DNA of 64,000 nucleotides from Paraphysoderma sedebokerense. Lineage: Eukaryota > Blastocladiomycota > Physodermatomycetes > Physodermatales > Physodermataceae. The stretch spans positions 620,001-684,000 of the forward strand of contig JAHLJZ010000001.1 of assembly GCA_025602915.1 (NCBI GenBank), written 5' to 3'. The position numbers were made by a program, and so were the translations under genes. Below, one piece after another: positions 52,522-64,000 of this stretch. How positions within the stretch are numbered: position 1 is the first letter of the stretch; each line of letters starts with the position of its first letter. The notes below the pieces were generated by a model. That model saw only the letters and a program-made list of their open reading frames with translations. It was not told where the DNA came from and did not search any database.

Positions 52522-53746
52522 TCATAATATAAATGAACATACCAAAATTTGGTTGATATCGACAAGGATGATGAACAAAAGTTTCTTTGAGAGTTCTGTA
52601 ACCATTATTTGATTGTGGATTACCTTTTGTTGGTTTACCTTTACAGTAAAATATGTTACTTGGTTAACTGACAAAGTTGGAAGAGCAAAACTGGAAGAAA
52701 GCACAAACAAAGATAGCGGCAAAAAACCCCCCAAAAAATACATACTGTACGAGACACAACCATAATATCTGGCGATGGAGTGTAATATCATTCGATGAAA
52801 TTCATCTTGTATCTTCCAATACATTACATATTCTACATCGTCGTTTTTCTCCAGACCGTCTAGTTCGTTTTTGCTGATCTTCAGTTTCGATCTTTGGTTC
52901 TTTTTTAGAGATTGACTGTCCTCATTGAGAATATTCATTAGACGGACTTGATACGAATAGTTTATATCCGAAAATTCTGCATTCGAGGGTGACAAACAAT
53001 GGTTGCTGGTCAAATTGATTTCGGGATTTTCAAGAAACGTTGCCACCATCGATTCAAAAAATGCGACAAGTCCAGATGGAATGTGTGATTTTTTTAACGA
53101 TTTTCGGGTTTGTCTGGATAACTGAGTGTTATTTGAATTCACAGGTCGGTTAGAAGGGTTGTGTGAAGAATTGGAAGACATTGAAAGTAATTTTCGATGG
53201 ATGTATTCCGGGTAATGAACAAAGTCGGCCCATAGTTCTGAATGAATGAGTAAAGAAAATGAGTCCGATCGTTTGGGGAGAATATCATCATCGTCTTCGC
53301 TGTCGTATTCGGCGGCAAATGGATGGGAAAGGAAGTTATCTGCGGCGGACAAGAGAACAAAAGGGTCAATGGCGCTGAGATTACAGACAGAAATAGTTGT
53401 AATATGTCTATGAAATTATCAATGAACCATTGTCATATCTATTTCTTCTCCGCCGCCCTTTACTTTCTGTTAATTTTTCTTTAGCTTTCCGATTTTGTCT
53501 TAATTCCCGGATGATATCATCGCCGGACTTTCTACTTTTTTTAGGAGTGGCCGATGAGCATTTCTGGACTTGCGCTAAATCGGCTTGGATGAGTGAATGG
53601 AGGGAATCGAGAGTAAAAGCAGAAGTGGCAGGGCGGAAAGAAAGAATGACATCGTCTCCTGCCATTTCTGACGGCTTTTTGTCTGTAAGAATGTAACGAT
53701 TGAATTTTGGCGGGCACGGAAAATGATTTATCACTACGACATTCAC
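52522..53746 (-). CDS. Protein with R3H-associated N-terminal domain
   Basis: Resembles R3HDM4-type proteins. Exon 1 carries LSFRPATSAFTLDSLHSLIQ, a basic run (ESKGRRRRNRYDN), and then, by a GTTCAT donor and CCGCAG acceptor, NDNFLSHPFAAEYDSEDDDD. The body has LIHSELWADFVHYPEYIHRK, LVAFFESMVATFLENPEINL, and EYVMYWKIQDEFHRMILHSI followed by ARYYGCVSYS, where the F-x-R-x-x-L-H-x-x-x-x-Y-Y-x-x-x-S pattern is the signature of the family. The C-terminal part is not certain: a GTACAG donor just after ARYYGCVS and downstream frames suggest extra exons beyond the end shown. The start could be the Met at 53665 (MAGDDVILSF) rather than 53746. The R3H domain itself, expected to bind single-stranded nucleic acid, is not clearly visible. 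Function unknown. Confidence 0.6.
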
Positions 53747-53923
53747 CGAAAGACTAACGCGGCGATGAACTTAATACAGAAACAGAAAAGACATCAATTT
53801 TCACAACATAGTTAAACATATCACAGAAACCATTTATGTATGATACAGGTGTACCGCTAGTATTTGTCTATTAAACCACACATCGCACTTCTATTACGAA
53901 AAAGTTCATAACGGAAACTTTTT

Positions 53924-55250
53924 TTAAACGCCGACGTGGGTATGGGTACTCTCTCTATTATAAGTGTCTTGTCCAAATTGTTGGGGTGCAGGATTATAGT
54001 TACTATTGTAAGCATTGCTATATCCAAATCCTCCATTTGCACCTCCGTTCATCATCGCGCTACCGTTGTTGTAAGGAACAGGTTGATAGGACTGAGCAGG
54101 AGCCCCATTACCCATGTTGCCCATATTTCCCATGTACGGCTGCTGAGTGGGAGGAGCATAAGGGAAAGCGTTTCCTTGATTGGGTGGACTGTAATTCGAA
54201 AAGTTGTTGGGAGGAAATCCTTGAGCGTATTTACGGGGGACGTTTCCATAACTTGGATAACCGCGAGGAGCAGAACTGCAGTAAAAGAGGGCATGTGAAT
54301 ACAAAAAAAAATATCAACTTGAAAACCGCAGCAAGTTGAGCACTCACTTTGGATAAGGTCTAGTTACACGGGGGTCACCTCTAACAGGAACCCCATTGGG
54401 ACCAGTAACCTACGTAGAAGTTGTCAGTTGGCATTGATTCAACGAAAACAAAGTTTCATCAGAATGGAGATTACGTTTTGAGAGTAGAAGCCTAGACAGT
54501 TGCAGAGAGAAGAAAATTTAGAACTAAAGATTATTGATCAGTAGTCATTATAGATATCTTACCTTTCGGTCCTTGAATCAAATCAAATTCAACCTGGAAC
54601 GGACGTGTTCGGATAAGGTTAGCAAACTTTATCAGTCATCCAAACAATTGACCACGTGACTTGGCACAGCAAAGGGATTGTCAAAGTTGAAATGGCAAAA
54701 AAACAACGGAGAGGGAAGTAAATTAAGTAAAGTGACGATGAACGAACCTCTTCACCTTCAGCCAAGGAACGGAATGCAGCATCATAGGATTTGATAGCGG
54801 TATGATGTACGAATACTGGATTCAAAACAATAAAAACATGAGTCAAAGGCGTCAAGCACCAAGTTGGTTTCAGCAAACAATCTTTCCGGCCCAAATAGCA
54901 CACAGCTAATTATTTTAAGGCTTACTGTAATCAATGGTAGACTAACTAACAAACTGTACCTTCGAACGTATCCATATCCTTAGGGATGATGAACCCGTAA
55001 CCCTTTTGGCTGTGGCGACACAAGGTTTTCGCACACATGAGAGCAAAGACACGCAGGAGGCGGTCGAAGGGAGCAAGGAGAGAAAAGATGTCATTTTGTT
55101 AGGACAGTGGAAGAAGCACACAGAGAAATGTCTCCAGGGAAGCAGAGGGATGTGTGGGATCGGGACTCAGGAAGGAGAAGAAGGGGGGAGGGAGGGGTAC
55201 CTATTGAAGAACTTTACTCTGCCGACTTTTCTCTCAGAGGACATCATCAT
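53924..55250 (-). CDS. Cold-shock domain RNA-binding protein
   Basis: Starts at MMMSSERKVGRVKFFN (55250), and the next exon, joined by a TTCAATAG|GTACCC donor and CCACAG acceptor, reads SQKGYGFIIPKDMDTFEG, giving the RNP1-type motif KGYGFI. The next gives VFVHHTAIKSYDAAFRSLAE (RNP2 FVHHT) and GEEVEFDLIQGPKG, then VTGPNGVPVRGDPR. So the cold-shock domain sits at the very N-terminus, in about 75 residues. The C-terminal half is a Tyr/Pro/Gly/Asn/Gln-rich disordered region with YMGNMGNMGNGAPAQSYQPV and NNGSAMMNGGANGGFGYSN, which fits Y-box-like proteins that bind mRNA and phase-separate. It acts on mRNA in the cytoplasm by family analogy. At least five introns; the first one is purine/pyrimidine-skewed. 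About 225 residues. Confidence 0.85.
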
Positions 55251-56190
55251 GGCAGTGAGTGTGTGGGTGGATTGGAGGTGTGTGTGGCAGAGAGGAGAGT
55301 GAGGGAGGAGGGAGTATTGTTCTATGAGAGAGGGGAGTGCGGGAGGGAGGGACAACAATCAGCTCAACTGGGCGAAGCAGAGGGAACCACCAGGGAACCC
55401 ACACGCCCAATTCAGCCACACTCAGAAATAGAACCCAGAGTTCCCTAAGAACAGAAAACAAAGACGCCCCCTCCTGCAGCCCAGTAGCAGTTCCCCCAGG
55501 CAATTCTATCCCCTGGCAAGGCGAGAAATCAGGATGAAGTCATGTTTCCTTTTTCGCGCGTCCGCCAACTCCAAGACTCGCATTCGGACGCGTTTCCTTG
55601 GCCATTCCCCTGCACCCCCATCTACACTCACTCATATCGAAACACATAACTACTTATGGTCCAAATGGTCCCTCCAATCATCGAGTGTCCAACCTCAAAA
55701 CAAGAGTGCATCTCACAGCTCACAAATTCATTGAAACACTCACGTGCTGCAGGGTGTGGTTCGTTCACCAATAACCTAACATGGCATACGCTCCCATCAT
55801 GTGCTGTCGAATCAGAAACGAACAAAAAAAAGAAAAATGGCAAAAAAGAAACAAGAATCGTGTGCCAATTACGCTTCAGAAAGCTCATCAGGGATCTAAA
55901 ATCTCTTTGTTTCATTTCCCCCCTATCCGATCCCTTGTCTGTCTTTTCAAGCTCCATGCTGCCTTGCTTTGCTAATATATGCTAATCTACAATCTTATAA
56001 TACATGTACCCAGTCCAGACTACACTACATCATCACGGATTTTGTCCAACACAGTATAAACATACTGACATATCAATTTCCCTGCATTAAGTATCGGCGG
56101 CAATGGACTGTCTTTCAATGACGGAATGTTGACTAACGATACAAAAATGTCCAGGTTAACAAACCGGAAAACTTAAATAAAGTAGAACAT
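55251..56190. other. Upstream region of the cold-shock gene and 3' flank of RAD50
   Basis: 940 bases. No family-supported gene. Several long frames exist (for example 55656-55985 on both strands) but their products are low in complexity. On the minus strand the region is the 5' side of the cold-shock gene and probably holds a long leader. The RAD50 gene, also on the minus strand, ends upstream of it. Confidence 0.45.
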
Positions 56191-59100
56191 TCACGGGACA
56201 TACCCTCGATCTTTATAAACACGCCAATAGTAATCTGCAAACTCGGATTTACCCAACAATTGCATAAACTCTTCATCGTGCGTAATGACAATCAACTGAA
56301 AATTACTTTGCTGCCTTCGCACCTTGATAATACTATTCCACGATAAAAGGTCCATTTAATCATCGAAATACGAAAGTGGCAATAACGTGAGGAAGAACAT
56401 GTAATTGGTACATACTTTGCCAAACTTTCTGCCAAGCTCTCAATATTCGCGCGATCTAAATTCGTCGTGGGCTCGTCCAACGCCAATATACCACAATTCA
56501 AGCAAAACGTCTCGGCAAGGGCCAATCGGATAATAATAGATGTAAGAACTTTTTGTCCCGCGCTACATCTCCCACGCATATCCAACTCTGTGTCATCTTT
56601 AATCATGACCACCTACACCAAAATCGAGTTAGCAAATAAATTTCCAGGAATTTCAATGTGGAGTAACTGCAAAGTGTACCCTGTAATTGTATGATCGATT
56701 TCCTCTGGCGTTTTCGTTATCAGATCGAATCTCAATCGTATCAATATCTGTTTTGCATCGTTAAACTCCACAACGTGCAAACAAATGAAACGGCAAAATC
56801 ACCATACCATTTCCTTGATAAGTATTCACCCACAACTCTCTAATGATCTTATTGATTTCCTCCATTTTCAATGAATGGTATTTCATAATCGCACTACAAA
56901 CATCAGAATCTATGAGTCCTCACAGTTGTTTTGTTTCAAATTCTGATTGCAAAAGTGCACATACCTATCCAGTGCTTTGGAATATTTTTCCAGATCAGAG
57001 ATAGCCATTTCGGTAGTCTTGACTTTGACAATTTGTCGTTGATACCGTAAATCGGCGTCTTTGTAATCGCCGTTCAAGGAGTTTTCATCAGACAGTAACC
57101 GCAGTTGTAACTGTGCAATTTCACCTTGAAGTCGTGATTCCTGAGGTACACGAAGCAACATTCAAAAATAAACATGAATTTTTAGTTTTTAATAACCAGG
57201 TGAAGTAAAAAATACAATAATTTTACCTCTTGTATGTATTGCTGAGATTTCTCTCTGTATTCGTCCAACTGTCCTTGATACCCTTTTTGATCATGCTCTT
57301 GTTTTGACACTTCCAACTCGGCGATTTTCCTATCTTGTTCTGCGATATCGATTTTGAGCTTTCGATATTTCATGTTATCAGATATATTTCTCTCGAGGGA
57401 TTGGATATCGGATAAATTCTTGTCGATGGTTTTAATTTCATCCGTAATCTCTGTATATCGGGCGTTCAGCTGCGATATGGATTGTTCAATAGCATTTAAA
57501 TCAGATTCGAGTTGAGATAGCTCAGTTTCAAGATTTAAGGCCGCCAATCTAGGAAGTGATAAAGTTAAAAACGGCCGGGTCGGCTCAATACTATTATAAT
57601 CCAGTAATATAACACTACCTTTGAACTTCCGCGTCAATATGTCTCCATCGCTCAACATCCGGACGAATATTGTCAACTAAACTCTGCGCTTCGGCTTCTT
57701 TGCCCATACTTTCATTCCTTGTCCTCGCCAATTGAACTTCCATAGACGAAGTGTCTTGTTTCATCCGTTCAATTTCCTCATGTAAACCCTACAAATCACC
57801 GATTACAATCGTTAACAAATGACCAAGTCGTTTATCGACAGAAGGAACTATACAGTAGAGTCTCGAAAAGTACCTTTAATGTGTTATCGAAAGTCACGTT
57901 CTCGCGGCTTAATTCTTCAATTGATTTTTCAAACGTTTCTTTTTCTTTCAGGTCTGCTTTTTTCCTGTTGAGCTCATTTTGTGCAGCAGATATCTTGTTT
58001 CGACGACCATCAACTTCGGTTTGTTTATGTCTCATTTCAATCTCGTATCGCTCCTTTTCGCGACGTAAAGTGACACTAAAGTCCACCGAAATCATCAGTT
58101 TTCCTTTGAACCATCCAACTTTTAGGAAAACAAAAATGGAAACTACGACACCAAACCTTTCAACTGTCAACTGATCAATTTCCTGCTTTAATTGTTCCAT
58201 TGTTTTTGTCGATCCGGTGATTCGAAGTTCTTGTTCTAATGCGGTAATATCTTGTTTGATTTGATCAATATCTCGTCTTAGTTGGCTAATTTCTCTCGCC
58301 TTGGATCGAAGTTCACGACCCATGCTTTCTTCTTTTTTAGCTACACCCAAGTCGGTTTGCAACTGCCCGAAAATATGATCAATGAACATAATCAAACGAA
58401 TGAGTGTTAAACTTGACAGCTTACAGTATCGACCGCAGTTTGTGCTTGATCTCGCTCGCCAGTGACTTGATCCAATTTTCTTTGCAAATCTGGTATCTCA
58501 GTATCTCGCAACCGGAGGATATCTTCCCATGTGCCTGACTGACCGCGCAATTCATCTAGATTGTTCTGGTATGTAGCAATCTCGTTTTGGATATCTTCGA
58601 GTTGTCGAGGAATCATCTGAATCGTTGCGTCTATCTGTATTTCCCGTCGAAAGTAAATTAAACGTTAAATACTTTTTCAAATGCGGCTGCAGAATTCTGG
58701 AAAAGAGATAACGGACCCGCCGGACAAATTGGTCCACCTTATCGTCATTCTCAAATATTTGCTTACAAACTGGACAGTCGTGATTGGCCACTGCCTTTGT
58801 TTTGTAACCAGCATAGACACGACGCATAGATTCTAACGCCTTAAAGCTCCTATAATGGACGTTAAAGAAACCTGAAAAGCGACAGAAACTACTGCTCCTC
58901 GAATCGCAAGCACATACTCTCGGGCATCCACAAACTTCTCTTCCGTTTCTTTTAATAACTCCGGATAATCTCTTCCTCCACAGAAAATATTTAAACTGTT
59001 CGTTTTATCTATTTATGTAGAAACAGTCAGAATGAGTGGTCTTCATCTTCAGGTGGGTATAGACATGGTTAACATTTCAGCTTTACCTTGAAGCTCTACT

Positions 59101-61811
59101 TCTTTCGACTGTAACTGCGACTGGAACATATGAATGCGAGTTTCTACAGCTGACAACTGCCGATTCGCGGTTTCCATTCGCCGTTCTTTGTCGTAAATGG
59201 ACGTTCCTCTCATGCTTCACAAAGAAGTAAGAGTGTCAGTCACTTATGCCAATGACTCGAAACTACGATGTTGAAAATAGAAGGGTATTCTTACCGTATA
59301 AAATTCTCCACATTGTATTCCAGTTGATCCATGGGCGGGAACTCGCCCAGTACCTTTACAACATTGGCATTTACTTCATTAACACTATGAAAGAATATGT
59401 GAGTTTTCAATTCAATGGAACCGTGGCATTGATAAGTTTTCCTCACATTTGACTAAGATAGCTCTCTTTCCTCTCAAGATCGGATTTGCGACTGCTCAGT
59501 TTAGCTCTTGTATCCGCTTGGGCGCTAACCATCATCAATTCTTCATTCAAACGAGCCATTTTGTGCACATTCGTATCTAACTGATTTTTAATGTTATCAA
59601 GTTTCCCGTCTGTAAGCATATCACTGAGAGCCTTTTGAGATTCCTGCAATATTCTTTGATCTTCAGTTATGCGTTGCTCGAGGCCGCTGATGTCCACAAG
59701 AGTGACATTTGTGGTGCTGATACGCTGTTGAAATGAACGAATTTTGCGAAAGTTCATTTCCTGAAGGTATACATGTCAATACCAAGCGAGATACCAAATA
59801 AAAATAACAAGTTACCTTTTGCTGATTGGCATTTCTGCGGTCGGCTTCCTTCTTCGCAACATCGCTCTTTTTTTCTTGCAGTACTTGTAGAAGTGCATTC
59901 TCTCGAGATCGATTTTCTCGCTAAACAAATGGAATAACATTCAATAGTCTATATCTCACACTTAACATTAAGTGTTATAAAAACTTATTACTTTGACATC
60001 TTCTATGCGGGAGATCGATGAGTTGAGTTTCTGTTGTAACTTTTCACCGAACCGAACGAAATCCTGCGCCGAAGATGAACCAGTATTATTTAAACCAATG
60101 ATGTTATGTTTACGAGACAGCTCTTGAAATGTATTATCGCGATGTCGCAGCTGTCTTCTTTCGTTCTATTAGGTCATTGATCTTTGTGAGCTTCTCATTA
60201 AACACCAGAAGGGTTCCAAGAACGAAAGTGACATACATCACATTCATTCTGTACGTGGCCACGACGAGTCAGCTTGTTGGTTTTTTGAGCATTGTATTGT
60301 GCAATCTCATTCTTCAGTCGGTGAAGCTCGGCTTCAAATTTGAGTTTGTCGCTACTGGCTGTAGATAAATTTCTCTTGTGTTGTTCTAGCAACTGCAGTA
60401 ACTCGGTGTCCGATTCTATTAAAATGATAACATTGTATCGCTGTTAATATCTCGAATCATCCGCATCCTCTGCGGTGCTGAACGAAAGTTACCTTCAAAT
60501 TCAATCATATGTTGTTTCAGATCCTCCATAGCGTTGTATAGCATCTGCCGCTCGAGTTGAAGAGTTTGTAGACGCTGGTCAATGCTTTGAAGGGACGAGA
60601 GCTGATTAATTAACTTTTCGGTTTTATCAGTGATATCCTTCAACTTCTCGGAAACATTCAGACACTTCGCGTTTTTATCATCGATTTGATTTCGGGTCAT
60701 CGCTATTTGAGCACGGAGCTTCAAATTTTCAATGTACACACTGTTAGCATCGTAATCGTGTTACTCATAGCCGTTGTAATTGCTAATAACCTGGTTGGAC
60801 CTTTGATGATTCGAGCGAGCCCATTCTAAATCTTTCACTTCGACTTTCAATGCGTCGGCCCTTTCCTTTCGAATTGATTTGATGTTATCTAAGGCTTTGG
60901 TGTATCTAGTTGCCAAATAAAGGAGAATGAGAATTGAATAAATTCGAAAGGTGCGGTAAACTGTTCTTACTTGGTAGAAGAAAAAATGGCATCGAATCTT
61001 TTCTTCAACACACTTGGTTCTGACAGAGGCCTGGCAAAATAGACATATTGTTTAGTATATCATAGCGATATAAAAAGAGAATGAAATATACATGCCAATT
61101 TGAATCCTCTTGATGGCAAAAGATGACGTTATCCAGCACGGCTTTCGGTACACCAAGATTGATGGGCATCTCTTGGTCCAAATCGGCGCATTTGCTACTA
61201 ATACTCATTCTCTATGGACAACTCTTCGTGAATTCATTGCGTATCACTGAGAAGGTAGAGAATTAGAGTCATACCTCTCCTGTCACCGGATCTTTAGTCT
61301 CTAGAACACTTTCCAATGTTCTTTCCTCAGTCTTTTTCGCTTTTTGGGTAAGCTGTCTGGAACGAATGCAAACCATCAACTTTCGATTCACATTTCGAAA
61401 CTTCAATTTGACTTGAGCTTTCACTTCACTCTTATGTGCAAGCTAAAAAATTTTAATTGAATGTGTTATTTGAGGGCATCTGTCTAATGACACCTATGGT
61501 AAATTGAAAGGGCGGGAATACCTTTGGATCATGAATAAAAGCGCCTGTTCCTTTCGTATTCGGCGGAAGTTCGCCAGATGTAGCATATTTCAAGCATTCA
61601 ATGATAGTCTATGAAGTGAAATTAAGGATGGAATCAGCGAAGTTTAAAAGCGGACCAAGAAATGAGGGAACGCAAGTCAAATACTTACAGTCTTTCCGGA
61701 TCCATTGTGGCCAACGATGAGAGTCAACGGAGAGTAAAATTCAATAACATTCGCCGCATCTGGATCGAAACTGCGAATGCCACTGATGAGAAGCTTTACA
61801 ATGGATGACAT
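56191..61811 (-). CDS. RAD50: DNA double-strand break repair ATPase RAD50
   Basis: SMC-like subunit of the MRE11-RAD50-NBS1/XRS2 complex that tethers and processes DNA ends. N-terminus [20 protein letters not shown], Walker [21 protein letters not shown], then [20 protein letters not shown]. Long coiled coils follow (heptad-rich [20 protein letters not shown]). The zinc hook CPVC lies near 58770 ([20 protein letters not shown]). The second coil leads to the C-terminal ATPase lobe: [20 protein letters not shown] (signature motif), [20 protein letters not shown] (Walker B), [20 protein letters not shown] and the end [11 protein letters not shown]. All parts are in order, total about 1,300 residues as expected. 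About twenty-five introns. Confidence 0.96.
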
Positions 61812-62238
61812 TAATTCTGAGATGCGGCGCTCCTGCTCAGATCAGTTAGACAAAGTATGGATGGAGGTAAGGGAACGCGGGCGGGATTTGTAGATTTTGC
61901 TTTTCACAACATGCTCAGCCTCATAACAGAAAATGATTAAACTTTATAGCAAAATGCAAAAATACCAGAGTGAAAAAGTTAATAACTTGTGAAATGAATG
62001 AATCGAAGGCGATCGGGCACACAGCTAAAAAGTACAAGCTTAGTGGAAGGCCAATTTTGAATCTGCATTCAGAAGTGTCTTTCCACAAATAGATTGCCAA
62101 TGTTTCTACACTCTCGGATTTACAAGTTAATTTTATTTTAACAGTTACAATATCTTTCCATGATATATACATTAGCACCTTCTATATTTGTACAAAGACT
62201 CGGTTCTGAGTGCGGCCACTAGACACTGTGACCTGATA
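61812..62238. other. Intergenic between RAD50 and SUZ-domain gene
   Basis: 427 bases. Both flanking genes run on the minus strand, so this is the RAD50 promoter and the 3' flank of the SUZ gene. A minus-strand frame at 61921-62178 gives no family-like product. Nothing else is seen. Confidence 0.4.
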
Positions 62239-63115
62239 CTATGATCCAGCGTTTTTGGATTTAGTTTTACTAATAGATAATTGGTCGCTCTGAGTCTTAG
62301 CAGGTGACTGGGAGAAAGCGGCTAACGATCGATCGGGAGTATCCTGGTTGGATGTATTTGATTTTGATCTCGAAGGCCGTTCCGATTTCAGGGTGAATTG
62401 ATTGCTTTTATTCTGAGAAGGTGACTCGGGGTTTGCGACTGGACTTCTCCTAGTCGAACTCTTATGGTTGATCACTTTCTTTTTGTCAGTTGAAGTTGAG
62501 CCGACTCGTGTTGATGAACTCGCACTCGGGAACTCTGACGTTTGCGATGTTGAAGTTGAAACATCTGGCTCCGATGTCCCGAAAATCCTTTTTTTAGCTC
62601 TTTCGTATTCCTTTTCTTTCTCGGCTCTAGCTTTGTGCAAGTCTTTTTGTGATAATGATGCGGTCACGTTCAATTGGTCGTTAGACGATCGAGAGGGCCT
62701 CTTCAAAATTTTAATCTGAGAAAGGAGGATCATTATGAATGATGAAGATTGATGAATAACTTTCTTAAATAATCACAAGGCAATCTCATATTATGGTACC
62801 TGATTGAAATCTGCTGGTGCCTTTGAGGAGTCAGTCACGACTATTTGGGCGGTTGACTGGTTTCTACAATGGATGAGATTTGATAAGCCTTATATATTCT
62901 GAAGTCTATCAAAATCAAAAGAGGGAATTAGCCGACAACTCACGCAGCTTTCCATATCTGAGCATTCCTATCATTGTCCTGCATGGTAGATAGGGATGCG
63001 AATAAAGGGTGGTCAAATAAGGAAAAGTAGGATGAGATTCATGAGCCAGAGTCCATACATTTTTTGGGGCAAAGTCATCAACGACATCGGCAAAGGGGTC
63101 GTCGGCAGGATCCAT
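62239..63115 (-). CDS. SUZ-domain protein (SZRD1-like)
   Basis: Starts MDPADDPFADVVDDFAPKN (63115), an acidic head. A GT donor after AAAAAT and acceptor ACCATGCAG join DNDRNAQIWKAA, then NQSTAQIVVTDSSKAPADF, then IKILKRPSRSSND. The SUZ motif is IKILKRPS...KARAEKEKEYERAKKRIFG, which in SZRD1 reads RILKRPT...QREAEYAEARKRILG. SUZ domains bind RNA. The C-terminal part is long and disordered (Ser/Thr/Asn/Lys-rich, with SPSQNKSNQF and several DTPDRS-type sites) and has no family match; it is longer than in animal SZRD1. About 230 residues, four introns. If I am wrong about the first exon, the start would be the Met at 62986 (MQDNDRNAQI). Confidence 0.72.
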
Positions 63116-63497
63116 TTGGTAGTGTTGCGATGGGATGTGTTGCGTTGTGCTGTGTTGAGAGACAGGAAAGGAGTTTCCGCTGGAAAGAGTTCCCCCTCCG
63201 TTGTCGGTAGCGATGGCGGCAGTTCCCTCGTTCTCAGTTCTCACGTCGCCGGGCGTCCGTCTGGATATACACTCTCCTCTCCTGTATATAGACAGACAGA
63301 AACACATACACACACCATACACACTCGCATCCCGTCCAATACATGACACTCTCCCTTCCTCGACTCTGACATCGCCCCCTCTCCGCTCTCCCAATCTCTC
63401 TCCATCGCTCCCGCCTCGCCATCCTTGCCCTGTTGCTGACCCTCTGTCACCCCCTTATCCGTCTTCAAAGTCATATCGAACCCATCTTACGTTCAAG
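63116..63497. promoter_or_regulatory. Divergent promoter between SUZ-domain gene and FHA gene
   Basis: 382 bases with start codons facing away from each other. The part near the FHA gene is strongly pyrimidine-rich on the + strand (CCTCTCCGCTCTCCCAATCT), like the leaders of the permease, histone H4 and SLC44 genes. A CA repeat (ACACATACACACACCATACA) lies near 63300-63325. No coding frame I trust. Confidence 0.5.
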
Positions 63498-64000
63498 ATG
63501 ATGACACACTACTATGACCACAACAACACACAGTCTATGGACGCAACCCAGCCCTTGATCGAAGGAGATCACCCTGGCCAGTTCGCCTTCAACAAAGTAC
63601 TTCCCTGGGGCCGACTGTTTTACCTCAAAGCCAATCTGCGTCTAGGTATATATTTCGACAAATTCCTAACTTGTGATTCAATTGGATTGTTTGAAGTATC
63701 TAGTAGAATGCCCCGCTTCATATTGATATATGTGGGGTTCTCACACATGGCTCAGTAACTGATTTTTTGGCTGAATGCGATTTTCAAACACTGAAACACC
63801 GATTAGCCAATTCTGTGGTATAATCAGCCCTAACAAAGCTAACATTAAATATTGTCGTTCCTTGATGTCATTCATTGTTTTCCTGTTTAGATCTGACCAA
63901 CCCAGAGTATTTCATCGGTCGTGCCAGAACTTGCGATATTGTTATGGAATCGCCGGAATGTTCAAAAAGACATTGTCGGATTTATACAGTGCGAGATCAA
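63498..64000 (+). CDS. FHA-domain protein, probably Chk2/Rad53/Cds1 kinase N-terminus (cut by window)
   Basis: Starts at MMTHYYDHNNTQSMDATQPL. The FHA domain then reads LPWGRLFYLKANLRL, and after an intron (63648-63891), DLTNPEYFIGRARTCDIVME and SKRHCRIYTVRD before the window ends. GRART and S.RHC are the phosphothreonine-binding positions (Arg and Ser of the GR...SxxH motif). The PWGRL opening is like Chk2 (PWARL), and the spacing to the GR motif also fits. The TQ-containing head (NTQSMDATQPLI) is in keeping with the SQ/TQ clusters of Chk2-type proteins. The kinase domain would lie beyond the window, so this is not proven. It sits next to RAD50, also a DNA-break gene. Confidence 0.65.

Noticed and set aside
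52677-52877. Plus-strand open frame opposite the R3H-associated gene
   Set aside because: Shadow of the minus-strand gene; the product has no domain and poor composition.
55006-55957. Several long frames on both strands upstream of the cold-shock gene
   Set aside because: Products are low complexity, no homology, and the frames overlap on both strands; more likely leader and promoter DNA with strand skew.

Overview
This is a gene-dense eukaryotic nuclear window. I place about 28 protein genes plus a few uncertain ones, on both strands, with almost every gene cut by short introns (mostly about 45-80 bases). I saw no rRNA or tRNA gene, no CRISPR array, no transposon and no virus-like element. 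The best guess for the source is an early-diverging, flagellated (zoosporic) fungus or a very close relative of fungi. Histones H3 and H4 have fungal-type C-terminal halves (H4 with [11 protein letters not shown]...[10 protein letters not shown]3 with TIQPKD...ARRLRGER), and an SPX-RING protein is present. There is also a cilium-assembly gene (PIH1D3/DNAAF6), which non-flagellated fungi lack, and a fused lysine-degradation enzyme (LKR/SDH) that Dikarya normally carry as two separate genes. This placement is inference, not a tree.

Layout. 0.2-10.2 kb: bifunctional aminoadipic semialdehyde synthase (+), then the WD40 protein DCAF7/WDR68, mitochondrial leucyl-tRNA synthetase and a small unknown gene (all -). 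11.0-14.4 kb: the ribosome-biogenesis factor AATF/Bfr2, then histones H3 and H4 fired divergently from one 438-base promoter with TATA boxes and a duplicated CACGTG-containing element. 15.1-19.5 kb: two tandem, clearly duplicated amino-acid permeases. 19.6-27.1 kb: TLC-domain membrane protein, universal stress protein behind a CRE/TATA promoter, SMG5/6-like PIN protein, SLC10A7-like transporter, and DNAAF6. 27.4-35.7 kb: choline-transporter-like protein, SPX-RING ubiquitin ligase, an ArsB/Lsi2-like anion transporter, and a PRA1 protein, all on the + strand.

36.0-40.2 kb: UPF2, the second nonsense-mediated-decay gene of the window. 40.6-46.3 kb: a tandem pair of large, cysteine-rich, probably secreted and membrane-anchored proteins that I cannot assign to any known family. 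They are the most novel genes here. 46.8-52.1 kb: cyclophilin PPIL1, glutathione synthetase and the rRNA dimethylase DIM1. 52.5-55.3 kb: an R3H-associated-domain protein and a cold-shock-domain RNA-binding protein. 56.2-64.0 kb: RAD50, a SUZ-domain protein, and the start of an FHA-domain protein that looks like a Chk2/Rad53 kinase cut by the window edge.

Functionally the window is mostly housekeeping: RNA quality control, ribosome assembly, DNA-break signalling, chromatin, and solute transport. The accessory parts are the two tandem duplications (permeases and cysteine-rich surface proteins). Exon joins below were read by eye from GT/AG sites and family homology, so internal boundaries may be a few codons off.
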